Shown in pieces: positions 43,772 to 52,789 of a stretch of DNA of 64,000 bases (position 1 is its first letter; the number at the start of each line of letters is the position of its first letter). The position numbers and the translations under genes were made by a program. A model generated the notes under the pieces. It did no database searches, was not told where the DNA came from, and saw nothing but the letters and a program-made list of their open reading frames with translations. The stretch covers positions 372,001 through 436,000 of the forward strand of contig CAVUSV010000004.1 in the NCBI GenBank assembly GCA_963744225.1, in the 5' to 3' direction. This DNA is from Bog-473 sp963744225. GTDB lineage: Bacteria > Actinomycetota > Acidimicrobiia > Acidimicrobiales > RAAP-2.

Positions 43772-43934
43772 GAACCGCCTTCTCTCGCGATGGTCTGTTC
43801 CTCCGCTCTGCAGTGTCGCCAACCGCTCCGTGTCCACCAAGGGTGCCAGCCCGTGCCTGCCGGGGGTGCCAGCACCACGTTCTCGACCGTTCCCACCAGG
43901 GCACAACAGGTCACCGCGCTACCGTAGGCAACGC

Positions 43935-44609
43935 ATGGCGAGCATCAAGGTGGTATTGGCGGAGGACAATGCCCTCCTCCGGGAGGGCATCTCGCGCATC
44001 ATCGACGGCGAGCCTGACTTCGAGCTTGTGGGGCGGGCGGCCGACCTGCCGCAGCTCCTGGACTTGATTCAGAAGGAATCGCCCGAAGTGGTGGTGACCG
44101 ACATCCGGATGCCTCCCACCGGCACCGACGAGGGCATCCAGGCAGCGTCGTGGCTCAGGGAGAACAAGCCAGACGTGGGCGTCGTGGTGCTCAGCCAGTA
44201 CAAGACGCCGTCCTATGCCCTGGCGCTCCTCGAGACCGGGTCCGCGGGGCGGGCCTACCTGCTGAAGGAGCAGGTCGCGGGTCCCGACGAACTGGCCCAG
44301 GCCATCCGCACGGTCGCCCAGGCCGGCTCCATGATCGATCCGCAGATCGTCGACGAACTGATCGAGGCAAAGTCGTCGCGCCGGAAGTCGGATCTGTCCT
44401 GGCTCACGCCGCGTGAGTCCGAGATCCTGGGAGAAATGGCGAAGGGCAAGAGCAACGCGGCCATCGCAGCTTGCCTGCAGGTGTCGGAGCGGGCGGTGGA
44501 GAAGCACACCAACTCCATCTTCTCCAAGCTGGGCCTGACCGAGGAGCGCGATGTCAACCGGCGGGTCAAGGCCGTGCTCGTCTACCTGAGCGATCCCGGG
44601 GGAGGGTGA
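43935..44609 (+). CDS. NarL/LuxR-type response regulator
   Basis: This 224-residue protein starts at ATG 43935; the upstream frame is not coding. The receiver domain has LAEDNALLREGISRIIDGEP, phospho-Asp in VVVTDIRMPP and LLKEQV. The C-terminal LuxR HTH reads LTPRESEILGEMAKGKSNAA, then VSERAVEKHTNSIFSKLGL. It is divergent from permease copy 1 (163-base gap) and may control it. The probable partner kinase is at 45082. Confidence 0.93.
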   Translation: MASIKVVLAEDNALLREGISRIIDGEPDFELVGRAADLPQLLDLIQKESPEVVVTDIRMPPTGTDEGIQAASWLRENKPDVGVVVLSQYKTPSYALALLETGSAGRAYLLKEQVAGPDELAQAIRTVAQAGSMIDPQIVDELIEAKSSRRKSDLSWLTPRESEILGEMAKGKSNAAIAACLQVSERAVEKHTNSIFSKLGLTEERDVNRRVKAVLVYLSDPGGG

Positions 44610-44678
44610 CACCACCACCACTTGTCGTGCGTGGCACCACCCCGGCCACCCCTCAGGCCCCCGTGCGACAATGGCCAG

Positions 44679-45071
44679 ATGAGCGAGCGGCTCCCCGTCC
44701 TCATCGTTGATGACCAGGCCCCCTTCCGCGCGGCCATGAAGGCCGTGCTCAAACGGGCCACGGAGTTCGAACTGGTGGGCGAGGCCGCCAACGGGAGCGA
44801 GGCGGTGTCCATGGCGGAGGAGCTCAGCCCGGCCCTTGTCCTCATGGACATCAACATGCCCGAGATGAACGGGATCGAGGCGACGCGCACGATGGTGTCC
44901 CGACACCCGGAGGTGGTGGTGATCCTGTGCTCCACCTACGACGCCGGGGACCTGCCGCCCGAAGTGGCCACGAGCGGTGCCCGCGCCTACCTCAACAAGG
45001 AACACCTCGGGGCCGACACCCTGCGGCGGCTCTGGGAAGAGCGCGACGCCCAGGAGTTCGTCTCGGCCTGA
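44679..45071 (+). CDS. Single-domain response regulator (receiver only)
   Basis: This 130-residue protein starts at ATG 44679. It reads PVLIVDDQAPFRAAMKAVLK, LVLMDINMPEMNG with the phospho-Asp, and YLNKEHL with the conserved Lys. There is no output domain, so it may act in a phosphorelay or by protein contact. It is convergent with the histidine kinase; the two stops are 10 bases apart. Confidence 0.9.
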   Translation: MSERLPVLIVDDQAPFRAAMKAVLKRATEFELVGEAANGSEAVSMAEELSPALVLMDINMPEMNGIEATRTMVSRHPEVVVILCSTYDAGDLPPEVATSGARAYLNKEHLGADTLRRLWEERDAQEFVSA

Positions 45072-45081
45072 TCGAAGCCCC

Positions 45082-47241
45082 TCAGACGAGAGGGACCGAG
45101 CCGTGCACCTGGGATCCCTTCCCGATTTCGGAGTCCCAGCGCACCGTGCCACCGATGGCGCCCAATCGGTCGGTCATGTTGACGTAGCCGTGCCCACGTT
45201 GCGCCTTCGCCGGGTCGAACCCGGGCCCGTCGTCCGCCACCGTGAAGAGCAAACCACCGGACTCCTCCCACAGCCGGACCTCAATGCGCGCGTCCGAGGC
45301 GTGCTTCGCCGCGTTCTGCAGTGCCTCGAGGCAGCAGAAGTAGATCGCCGCCTCCGTCTCGGAGGGATAGCGTCCGATCCCATCGGCGACGATGGTGACA
45401 GGCAGGGGGTTCCGGTTGCCCGCCGCGCGCAACGCCTCGACGAGGCCGCTGTCGACCAGGAGCGGCGGGTAGATCCCGTGCGCGAGCTCCCGAAGCTCTT
45501 GGATGGTCTCCTGAACCTCCCCTGCGAGCTCGTCCAGCATGGCGAGCCCGGCCTCCTGGTCGTCGACGATGATGTCCTTGGTCAGGCGCAGGTTCACGGC
45601 AAGCGCGACGAGATGCTGCTGCGCGCCGTCGTGAAGGTTGCGCTCGACCCGGCGCCGTTCTGCATCCCCGCTGGCCACGATCCTCGCCCGCGATTGGCGC
45701 AGGGCGTCCGCCTGCTTGCGCACCTCGTCCAGCGTGGTCTGCAAGGCAGTGTCGAGCTGGGAGTTGTGGAGGGCGAGGCCCACCTGACGCGCCAGGTCTG
45801 CCAGCACCCGGTCATCGTCTTCGGAGAACGTGCTCGCCATTGAGGTCCGCTCGACGACGATCAGACCGAGCAGCTCCCCCGCGTGGCTGACCGGCGCCAC
45901 CCGGATCTGCTCCTTCTCCCTCTGCTTGAGGAGGGCAGGCAACCAGATGGAGGCCCACGCCGTCCCCGAGACCCCGGCGCGGGTCACGACCGGGCGCTCC
46001 CGGGGGGACACGACGATCGACCCGTGTCCCAGATCGGGTACCGACGCCGTGCGCTCGAGGACCTCTCCTGTTCCGGTGAAGACCTCGGCGCTGGTCAAGC
46101 TCATGGTCTTGCGCAACGACTCGGCGAGCTGCAGGAGCAGCTCGTCCATCGGGATGGCTCTGGTCAACCTGCTCCCAAAGGTGCGGAGCACTTCGTCCGG
46201 TGCCTCCCGGGACCCGTAGACAAACCGAGTCGCAGACCCCAGGAACCGTTCGCGGACAGGCACGAAGATCAGGGCAGCCACCCCCGAGGCGACCATGGAG
46301 AGAGCCAAGACCTCCTTGTCACCGGTGGTCTTGGGCGCGTGACCGAGACCCAGCACGACGACCAGGTAAATGGCCGACACCACCACGACGAACCCGAACA
46401 CCGCCAGGACCTGAACGAGCACCCGGCTGGCGTGTGGACCCAGTTTCTTGCTCTCGCCGGCAAGGAACCCGAGTGGGACGAGCACGGTCGCCCCTGCCGC
46501 GACGGCACCCAGCGGCCCGGGCCATCCAACCAGGAGGTGCAGCACGGTCGTCACCAACGCTACCGAGGCCGCCAGGGCGACGCCGATCGCGAACCACTCC
46601 ATCCTCTCGCGGTGGAATCCGATCGATGTGATGTAGCGCGCTCGCATCGGTGCAATCGCGAGAGCTCCCGCTATCGCCCAACTGATGGCCCCGTCCGCAA
46701 TGGAGAATGGTTGGTGGTCCACGATGAGCACGATGCCGACGGCAACGGCGGCCACATAGGCGGTCACCGCCGCGCCGCGCCGGAAGGAATCGTGCAGGCG
46801 GCCATCGGGCAGTGCCAGGAGGAAATGGAACGAGATCGCCGTCACCACGATGGCGGCCATGGTCGCGATGTCACGTGCACTGGTGGGCGCATGCACGGCG
46901 TCCGCCTTGCGGCCCGCCGCGAGTGCCACCGCGGCCACCAACGCGTCCACCCCGGCCAGGAGGTGGAAGGGCGATACTTTCGAGCCGCTTCGGTCCCGTG
47001 CCCGGGTGTCTACGAATCCGACCACCGCCCACGCCAAAGTCAGTCCGAACGCCACCCCGGTCACCGGCGCGATCCCTCCCGGGACCGTGATCCGCAGCCC
47101 GATGACGACGCTGGCGACCGTGAGCCCCAGGACGACGGCTTGCATCAGTCTGAACGAGCCGAAGATCGTCGACGCCGGTGCCGAGGCCGCCGGGGCAGGC
47201 CCGTCAGCCACCTCGAGCTTCACGTCACCGCTGACGGTCAC
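45082..47241 (-). CDS. Membrane histidine kinase with GAF domain (NarL-partner type)
   Basis: This 719-residue protein starts at GTG 47241. The N-terminal half has about eight to ten membrane helices. A GAF-like region follows (LTSAEVFTGTGEVLERTASV, GTAWASIWLPALLKQREKEQ). The dimerisation helix holds the phospho-His in VERNLHDGAQQHLVALAVNL, and the ATPase domain ends GLLFTVADDGPGFDPAKAQR, GHGYVNMTDRLGAIGG. HisKA_3 kinases pair with NarL regulators such as those at 43935 and 47962. It is the third gene of the operon RR-cyclase, ATPase, kinase. Confidence 0.93.
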   Translation of the reverse strand: MTVSGDVKLEVADGPAPAASAPASTIFGSFRLMQAVVLGLTVASVVIGLRITVPGGIAPVTGVAFGLTLAWAVVGFVDTRARDRSGSKVSPFHLLAGVDALVAAVALAAGRKADAVHAPTSARDIATMAAIVVTAISFHFLLALPDGRLHDSFRRGAAVTAYVAAVAVGIVLIVDHQPFSIADGAISWAIAGALAIAPMRARYITSIGFHRERMEWFAIGVALAASVALVTTVLHLLVGWPGPLGAVAAGATVLVPLGFLAGESKKLGPHASRVLVQVLAVFGFVVVVSAIYLVVVLGLGHAPKTTGDKEVLALSMVASGVAALIFVPVRERFLGSATRFVYGSREAPDEVLRTFGSRLTRAIPMDELLLQLAESLRKTMSLTSAEVFTGTGEVLERTASVPDLGHGSIVVSPRERPVVTRAGVSGTAWASIWLPALLKQREKEQIRVAPVSHAGELLGLIVVERTSMASTFSEDDDRVLADLARQVGLALHNSQLDTALQTTLDEVRKQADALRQSRARIVASGDAERRRVERNLHDGAQQHLVALAVNLRLTKDIIVDDQEAGLAMLDELAGEVQETIQELRELAHGIYPPLLVDSGLVEALRAAGNRNPLPVTIVADGIGRYPSETEAAIYFCCLEALQNAAKHASDARIEVRLWEESGGLLFTVADDGPGFDPAKAQRGHGYVNMTDRLGAIGGTVRWDSEIGKGSQVHGSVPLV

Positions 47242-47255
47242 GCCACACGTCCCCG

Positions 47256-47960
47256 CTAGGACGGAAGGGCGACGGGGAGATCGACATCCTCTTCCACCTC
47301 GACCCTGCCGTCTCGCATGCGCACAATCCGGTCGGCCGCCGAGGCGACCCCGGCGTCGTGGGTCACGAGCACGATCGTCTGCCCCCCTGCATGGAGGCGG
47401 CTGAGGAGCTCGATGACCTCCTGGCCACCCTCGGAGTCCAGCGCACCCGTCGGCTCGTCAGCCAGCAACAGTGTCGGCTCATTGGCCAATGCGCGCGCAA
47501 TGGCGAGTCGCTGGCGCTGTCCACCCGAGAGCATGCCGGGCACCGTCCCCGCCTTGTCGCCGATTCCCAACAGGTCGAGGAGATCGCGCGCCCGGCTCTC
47601 TGCCATCTTCCGCTTCCGGCCGGCGATGACGGCGGGCAGCGCGACGTTCTCGAGGACCGTCATTCCCTCCAGGAGGTTGAAGAACTGAAACACGATGCCG
47701 ATGTGGCGCCGGCGCAGCCGAGACAGCTCGTCCTCGGTCCGCCCGGTCACGAGCTCATCCGCCACCTTGATGACGCCCTCATCCGCTACATCGAGACCCG
47801 CGATCAGGTTGAGGAGCGTCGACTTGCCACACCCCGAGGGCCCCATCAGTGCCACAAAGTCCCCCGGCGGGACGATCAAGTTCACACCACGCAATGCCCG
47901 CACCGGCGCATTCTCCGCCTCGAACGTCTTGCGAACCTTCTCTACGACCAAAGCTTCCAT
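47256..47960 (-). CDS. ABC transporter ATPase, MacB/LolD type
   Basis: This 234-residue ATPase has Walker A GPSGCGKST, signature LSGGQRQRLAIARAL, Walker B LLLADEPTGAL and the switch His in VLVTHD. The sequence VFQFFNLLEGMTVLENVALP is typical of the LolD/MacB/FtsE branch, which partners FtsX-type permeases. Both such permeases (41190 and 52789) are nearby. It lies one base after the RR-cyclase stop and 14 bases before the kinase start. Confidence 0.94.
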   Translation of the reverse strand: MEALVVEKVRKTFEAENAPVRALRGVNLIVPPGDFVALMGPSGCGKSTLLNLIAGLDVADEGVIKVADELVTGRTEDELSRLRRRHIGIVFQFFNLLEGMTVLENVALPAVIAGRKRKMAESRARDLLDLLGIGDKAGTVPGMLSGGQRQRLAIARALANEPTLLLADEPTGALDSEGGQEVIELLSRLHAGGQTIVLVTHDAGVASAADRIVRMRDGRVEVEEDVDLPVALPS

Positions 47961-47961
47961 G

Positions 47962-49339
47962 TCAGCTTCCCTCTTTCGTGGCGTAGTCCCCGGACCGGCA
48001 TCCCTCGTTCACCAGTCTGTATGCGATCACGGGGGTCTCGCGTCCCTTGACCAATTGCGGGGGGAGAGCGACCGTGGGGCGGGCACACTCCCAGGCATCG
48101 ACCGTCCCTTGGGAGACCACGGTCTCACCGGCCTCGGCCAGCTGCTGGAGGCGCTGGGACATGTTGACGGTGTCCCCGACCAGCGTGTACTCGAGTCGCT
48201 CCTCCGAGCCCAGGAGCGCCGCGGCGGCCTCGCCGGTCGACAAACCGAGGCCCAGCCCAAAGGGTGGCAGGCCCTCTGCCTCCCATCGACGATTGATGTG
48301 CGACTGTTTCTCGTGCATGGCGAGTGCGGCCACGACCGCGCGGTCGGCATGGTCGCCCTGCTCGAATGGCGCACCGAACACGGCCATCACGGCATCGCCG
48401 ACGAACTGCATTACGGTGCCGTTTTCGCCGAGAATGGCATCGTTCATGGCCGCCCGATGCACGTTGAGCTGCCCCGCCAGCTGGCTCGGATCAGCATGCT
48501 CGGCGATGGTGGAGTACGAGCGAATGTCGCTCATCAGAACGGTGACGATGACCCGTTCGCTCTCACCGATGTGACGACCGTCACGGCGAAGCTTCTCGGC
48601 CAGGCCGCCGGGGAGGAGGCGCGACAGTGTCTCCCCTTGCTCTTCCCGATCCACGATCGCCTTGTGCAGAAGCCGCAACCGCTGCAACGCTCCGTCAGTC
48701 CCGGCTGAGACTCCTTCCGCGAGCTTGACGAACACGGCCTCCACCGCGGCGTCGACCGCTTCGGGGGGGAGGCCCTTCGAGGCCGCGATGGCCTTAATGG
48801 GCTTGCCCTCGGCAACCATTCCGAGCAGGTCCTCTTCAACAGGCGTGAGACCGCCGTCCGACGTCACTGGACGCACGAGGGCATCCACGATGGCCGGATC
48901 GAGCGCATTGCCGCCGCTTGCCACCGCGCGAATCGCGTCGACGAGTTGATCGCCTTGGGCGATATGGTCCTTCAAGAGGTATCCGTAACCCGCGGAACCT
49001 TCGGCGAGAAGCGACACGGCGTACTCGGGATCGTCGTACTGGGAAAGAATGACGACTCCGGTGCCCGGATGCCGCTTGCGCACCTCCTTGGCCGCGTCGA
49101 TGCCCTCCCGGTTGAAGTCTGGAGGCATGCGGATGTCCGTGACCAGGACCTGAGGCTGCGAGGGTGGCGGCTCCCTGCACCACTTCGTCGTAATCGGCTG
49201 CGACCCCGACGATCCGCAGGTCCTTGTGCCGCTCGATGAGGGCCCGGACGCCTTCGCGCACGATGAGATTGTCATCGGCCAAGAACACCGAGATCGTGCC
49301 CGCACCCTCCGCGACATCCATGGGTTGTAGTTCTCCCAT
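47962..49339 (-). CDS. Response regulator with HTH-like region and class III nucleotide cyclase, apparent frameshift
   Basis: The start is ATG 49339 (MGELQPMDVAEGAGTISVFL) or 49321. The receiver (ADDNLIVREGVRALIERHKD) changes frame near 49165-49180 and goes on VLVTDIRMPPDFNREG. A LuxR-like HTH region (LTPVEEDLLGMVAEGKPIKA) follows, then a class III cyclase domain (VIVTVLMSDIRSYSTIAEHA, FVGDAVMAVFGAP and YTLVGDTVNMSQRLQ) with both metal Asp residues and the Asn/Arg transition-state pair. It is the first gene of the operon with the ATPase and kinase. Confidence 0.85.
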
Positions 49340-49453
49340 ACGCGGTGACCGGGCAACAGGTGGGAACCATCCCGGCAACGGTGGTGCTAGGCACACCTCC
49401 AGATACCTGTCACCACACTCGTCAAGCTCGGGGCGGCGGTAGAAGCTGACCTC

Positions 49454-50476
49454 ATGACCGCAGAACCACTGATCCGACACGCTGGGCTCGTCACCTCACT
49501 GTCGTGGATCCCCACGGAGGCGATCGAGGGCGCCCAGCGACTGGCCTTCGACTCGGGAATCACGCACTACGACCCCCCGCCTCCGAGCGAGGACATGGAC
49601 GTCGAGACATTGCGCGACGAGGACCGGTTCCGCTTTGCCAACCGACTGCGGGCCTTCATCACCGTCGACGGCGCCGGGCGCATCGCTGACTGCGGATACG
49701 AGGGCGGCGGACTGATGGGCACGACATTGATGCACCTGGGCGCGGTGAAGCACCGCTTCCAGGCGGTACAGTTGCCCGACATCCAACGCGAGCCCGAACG
49801 GGGCGACGGTTGGGTTCGGTTCGTCCAGACCTGCGGTGGCCGAACGGGTGTCCCAGCGCCCCGACGGGTCCGCCGCCGGCCCTTCGTCCAATGGCAGGCC
49901 CCCCTGGTGTGGACGACGCTGGCGCTGACGTTGTACGCGGACGGGCGGGCCGAGCACGAGCTCATCGGCGCCAGCCGGTTCCCGCGCCACTGGGTCTATG
50001 GAGCCGACAACCGGCTCTCGCACAAGTCCGGCTTGACGGATTTCAAGGACTGGTACCGCAAGTCGTTCGGCAAGCACAGCCCATGGGGAGACGAGGACTC
50101 CGACGCGTTGGTGTCCGCCGTCGAGTCGGCCCTCGAGACCTCACTCTCGGCGCAGTTGATGCAAGGTGCTGATAAGCGACGCATTGAGCGGTTCCCAGAG
50201 GGAACGGTTCTCTTCAAGGAAGGCGAAGCCGGCACCGAGATCCTTCTCATCCTCGACGGGATCGTCCGCGTCGAGCGCGGCGGTGAGCGACTGGCCGAGT
50301 ACGGGCCGGGCGCGTTCCTCGGGGAACGTGCGCACCTCGAAGACGGCATCCGCACATCGAGCAACATTGCCGTGACGCCGTGCCGGGTCGCCATGTTCGA
50401 GGCCGATCTCATCGACCGCTCGCACCTCGAGGAGCTGTCCGTGGGGCATCGCCGCGAGGATCACGCGCGAGACTGA
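49454..50476 (+). CDS. Cyclic-nucleotide-binding domain protein
   Basis: This 340-residue protein has an N-terminal region of about 230 residues of unknown type (HYDPPPPSEDMDVETLRDED, YEGGGLMGTTLMHLGAVKHR), then a C-terminal cNMP-binding fold: RFPEGTVLFKEGEAGTEILL, ILDGIVRVERGGERLAEYGP and GAFLGERAHLEDGIRTSSNI (the phosphate cassette position). No DNA-binding domain is seen. It is divergent from the RR-cyclase gene (114-base gap) and is a natural effector for that cyclase. Confidence 0.88.
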   Translation: MTAEPLIRHAGLVTSLSWIPTEAIEGAQRLAFDSGITHYDPPPPSEDMDVETLRDEDRFRFANRLRAFITVDGAGRIADCGYEGGGLMGTTLMHLGAVKHRFQAVQLPDIQREPERGDGWVRFVQTCGGRTGVPAPRRVRRRPFVQWQAPLVWTTLALTLYADGRAEHELIGASRFPRHWVYGADNRLSHKSGLTDFKDWYRKSFGKHSPWGDEDSDALVSAVESALETSLSAQLMQGADKRRIERFPEGTVLFKEGEAGTEILLILDGIVRVERGGERLAEYGPGAFLGERAHLEDGIRTSSNIAVTPCRVAMFEADLIDRSHLEELSVGHRREDHARD

Positions 50477-50480
50477 GCGA

Positions 50481-51332
50481 GTGCGCGTCACGTTCTGCGG
50501 GACCCGCGGGTCGACCCCCGCACCAGGTCCCGACTACATCCGCTACGGCGGGCACACCTCCTGCGTCGCGCTGTCCCACGATGGAGACGCTTCCGTTCCC
50601 GTGCCGACGCTTCTTCTCGACGCCGGAACGGGAGTGCGACGTCTGCCCGAGCTCCTCGGTGACCAGCCCTTCCGGGGCACCATCCTCCTGACCCATCTGC
50701 ATTGGGATCACGTCCAGGGCCTTCCCTTCTTCGGGAGCGGTGACCGCGACGACGCCCGGGTGAGGTTGTTCCTGCCGAGCGATGAGGTTCGCACCGACGC
50801 GGGAGAGTTGCTGGCGAGAATGATGTCACCGCCGTTCTTCCCCATCGGGCCCACCCAACTTCGTGGCGACTGGGAATTCGGACTGATCCCATGCGCAGCC
50901 TTCGAAGTCGAAGGCTTCAGCGTGGTGGCGATCGACGTTCCCCACAAGGGCGGTCACACGGTTGGCTTCCGGGTCAGCGATGGACACTCGTCCGTTGCGT
51001 ACATCCCGGATCACTGCCCGACGGCACTCGGGGCCGGGCCTGACGGTCTCGGCGAGTATCACGAGGCGGCGCTTGAACTGGCGGGCGGCGTCGATCTCCT
51101 CATTCACGACTCCCAGCTCCGGTCCGAAGAGGTGGAACGGGAGGGATCCTTCGGCCACGCGGCGGCCGAATATGCGGTGCGGCTGGGAACCATGGCCGGC
51201 GCTGGTCGGGTCGCGCTGTTCCACCATCGACCGGATCGGGACGACGCGGAGGTCGAGCGGACCGTGTGCCGCTTCGCCGAGAGCCCCGTTCCCGTGATCG
51301 GCGCCGAGGAAGCGACGACGCTCGCGTTATGA
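50481..51332 (+). CDS. MBL-fold metallo-hydrolase (possible class II-like phosphodiesterase)
   Basis: This 283-residue protein starts at GTG 50481, 4 bases after the CNB gene. The metal motif HLHWDH is in ILLTHLHWDHVQGLPFFGSG; later ligands are in DVPHKGGHT and LLIHDSQ and a C-terminal LFHHRPDRDD. The start VTFCGTRGSTPAPGPDYIRY resembles RNase Z/PhnP/PDE-like MBL proteins. Beside a cyclase and a cNMP receptor, a cyclic-nucleotide phosphodiesterase role is attractive but unproved. Confidence 0.85.
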   Translation: MRVTFCGTRGSTPAPGPDYIRYGGHTSCVALSHDGDASVPVPTLLLDAGTGVRRLPELLGDQPFRGTILLTHLHWDHVQGLPFFGSGDRDDARVRLFLPSDEVRTDAGELLARMMSPPFFPIGPTQLRGDWEFGLIPCAAFEVEGFSVVAIDVPHKGGHTVGFRVSDGHSSVAYIPDHCPTALGAGPDGLGEYHEAALELAGGVDLLIHDSQLRSEEVEREGSFGHAAAEYAVRLGTMAGAGRVALFHHRPDRDDAEVERTVCRFAESPVPVIGAEEATTLAL

Positions 51333-51339
51333 CGTCCCG

Positions 51340-52789
51340 ATGAGGCGGGCCGACGCCATCGTCGTCGGCGCCGGGCCCAACGGACTGGTGGCGGCGGTGA
51401 TCCTGGCTCGTGCTGGCCTGCAGGTCGACGTCTTCGAAGCGCAGAACGAGCCGGGCGGCGGCTGTCGCACCGCGGAACTGACGCTACCCGGGTTCCGGCA
51501 CGACGTCTGCTCCGCCGTGCACCCGCTCTTGGTGGCGTCCCCCGCCTTCCGCGACATCGATCTCTCCACCCGCGGAGTGCGGCTCGTGTCCCCCGAGATC
51601 GCCTTCGCACACCCGCTCGATGGCGGCCGCGCCGTGAGCGTCGGGGACAGCGTCGACGAGGTGGCGGCCTCGCTCGGGGGGGATGGCTCCGTCTACCGTC
51701 GTCTCTTCTCTCCGCTCGTCCGAAATGTGGAGAAGATCCTGCCCGCCTTCCTTGGTTCGATGCGCTCGCCCCCGAGGCATCCGCTTGCAGCCGCCGGCTT
51801 CGGGCTCCGTGGGCTCCCGTCGGCCCAGCACCTGGCCCGGAGGTTCCACACCGAGGAAGGGCGAGCGCTTGTGGCCGGAACCGCCGCCCACTCCATGCTG
51901 CCGCTCACCGCGCCGCTCTCGGGCGTCTTCCCCCAGCTCTTCACCGCGCTCGCCCACCGCTATGGCTGGCCCGTCGTGGCCGGTGGCAGCGCCGCCATCG
52001 TGGACGCGCTGGTGGCTGAGCTCGTCGGTCTCGATGGACGGGTCGAGACCGGCCACCTCGTGAAGCGCCTGGACGACCTGCCGCCGGCACGGGTCGTCCT
52101 GCTCGATGTCACGCCGCGGCAACTGATCGAGATGGCGGGAGACTCCCTGCCGGGCCGGTACGCCCGCGCCCTCTCCCGCTACCGGTACGGGCCAGGGGTG
52201 TGCAAGGTCGACTGGGCGCTGAGCGGTCCGGTCCCGTGGAGCGCGGAGGGCTGCCGGCGCACCGTCACGGTGCATGTCGGGGGCACCTTCGAGGAGATCG
52301 CTCGCAGCGAGGCGGACGTGAACGCGGGGCGGCATGCGGAGCACCCGTACTCGCCTGGTGACCCAGCCGTGCGTGGTGGACCGGCACGGGCTCCTGAAGG
52401 TCGCCACACGCTGTGGGCCTATTGCCATGTCCCGAACGGGTCGGCCGTGGACATGACCGGGAGGATCGAGGCACAGATCGAGCGGTTCGCTCCCGGTTTC
52501 CGAGACTTGATCCTCGGCCGATCGACCTTCACCGCCGTGGACGAGCGAGGAGCACAATCCGAGCTATGTCGGGGGCGACATCAATGCGGGCGCCGCCACG
52601 CTGCGTCAGATGGTCTTCCGGCCAACCGTGCGGTGGAACCCGTACCGCACCGCCATGAAGGGCGTCTACCTCTGCTCTGCGGCCACCCCGCCCGGGGGTG
52701 GCGTCCACGGCATGTGCGGGCTCGGGGCGGCCCACGCCGCCCTGCAACGACTTCGGTCTGAGACGGAGCCGGATCGCCGGAGCAGCTGA
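51340..52789 (+). CDS. FAD-dependent phytoene-dehydrogenase-like oxidoreductase, apparent frameshifts
   Basis: The start reads MRRADAIVVGAGPNGLVAAV with the GxGxxG FAD motif, then EAQNEPGGGCRTAELTLPGF. The body matches the CrtI-related NAD(P)/FAD family. Two opposite frame changes near 52345 and 52385 garble about 14 residues. Another near 52545 restores SYVGGDINAGAATLRQMVFR and the usual end CSAATPPGGGVHGMCGLGAA, to TGA 52787-52789. The substrate is unknown. The next gene starts at the shared A of TGATG. Confidence 0.82.

Noticed and set aside
45883..47259. 458-codon plus-strand frame opposite the histidine kinase
   Set aside because: Antisense shadow of a gene with intact kinase motifs.
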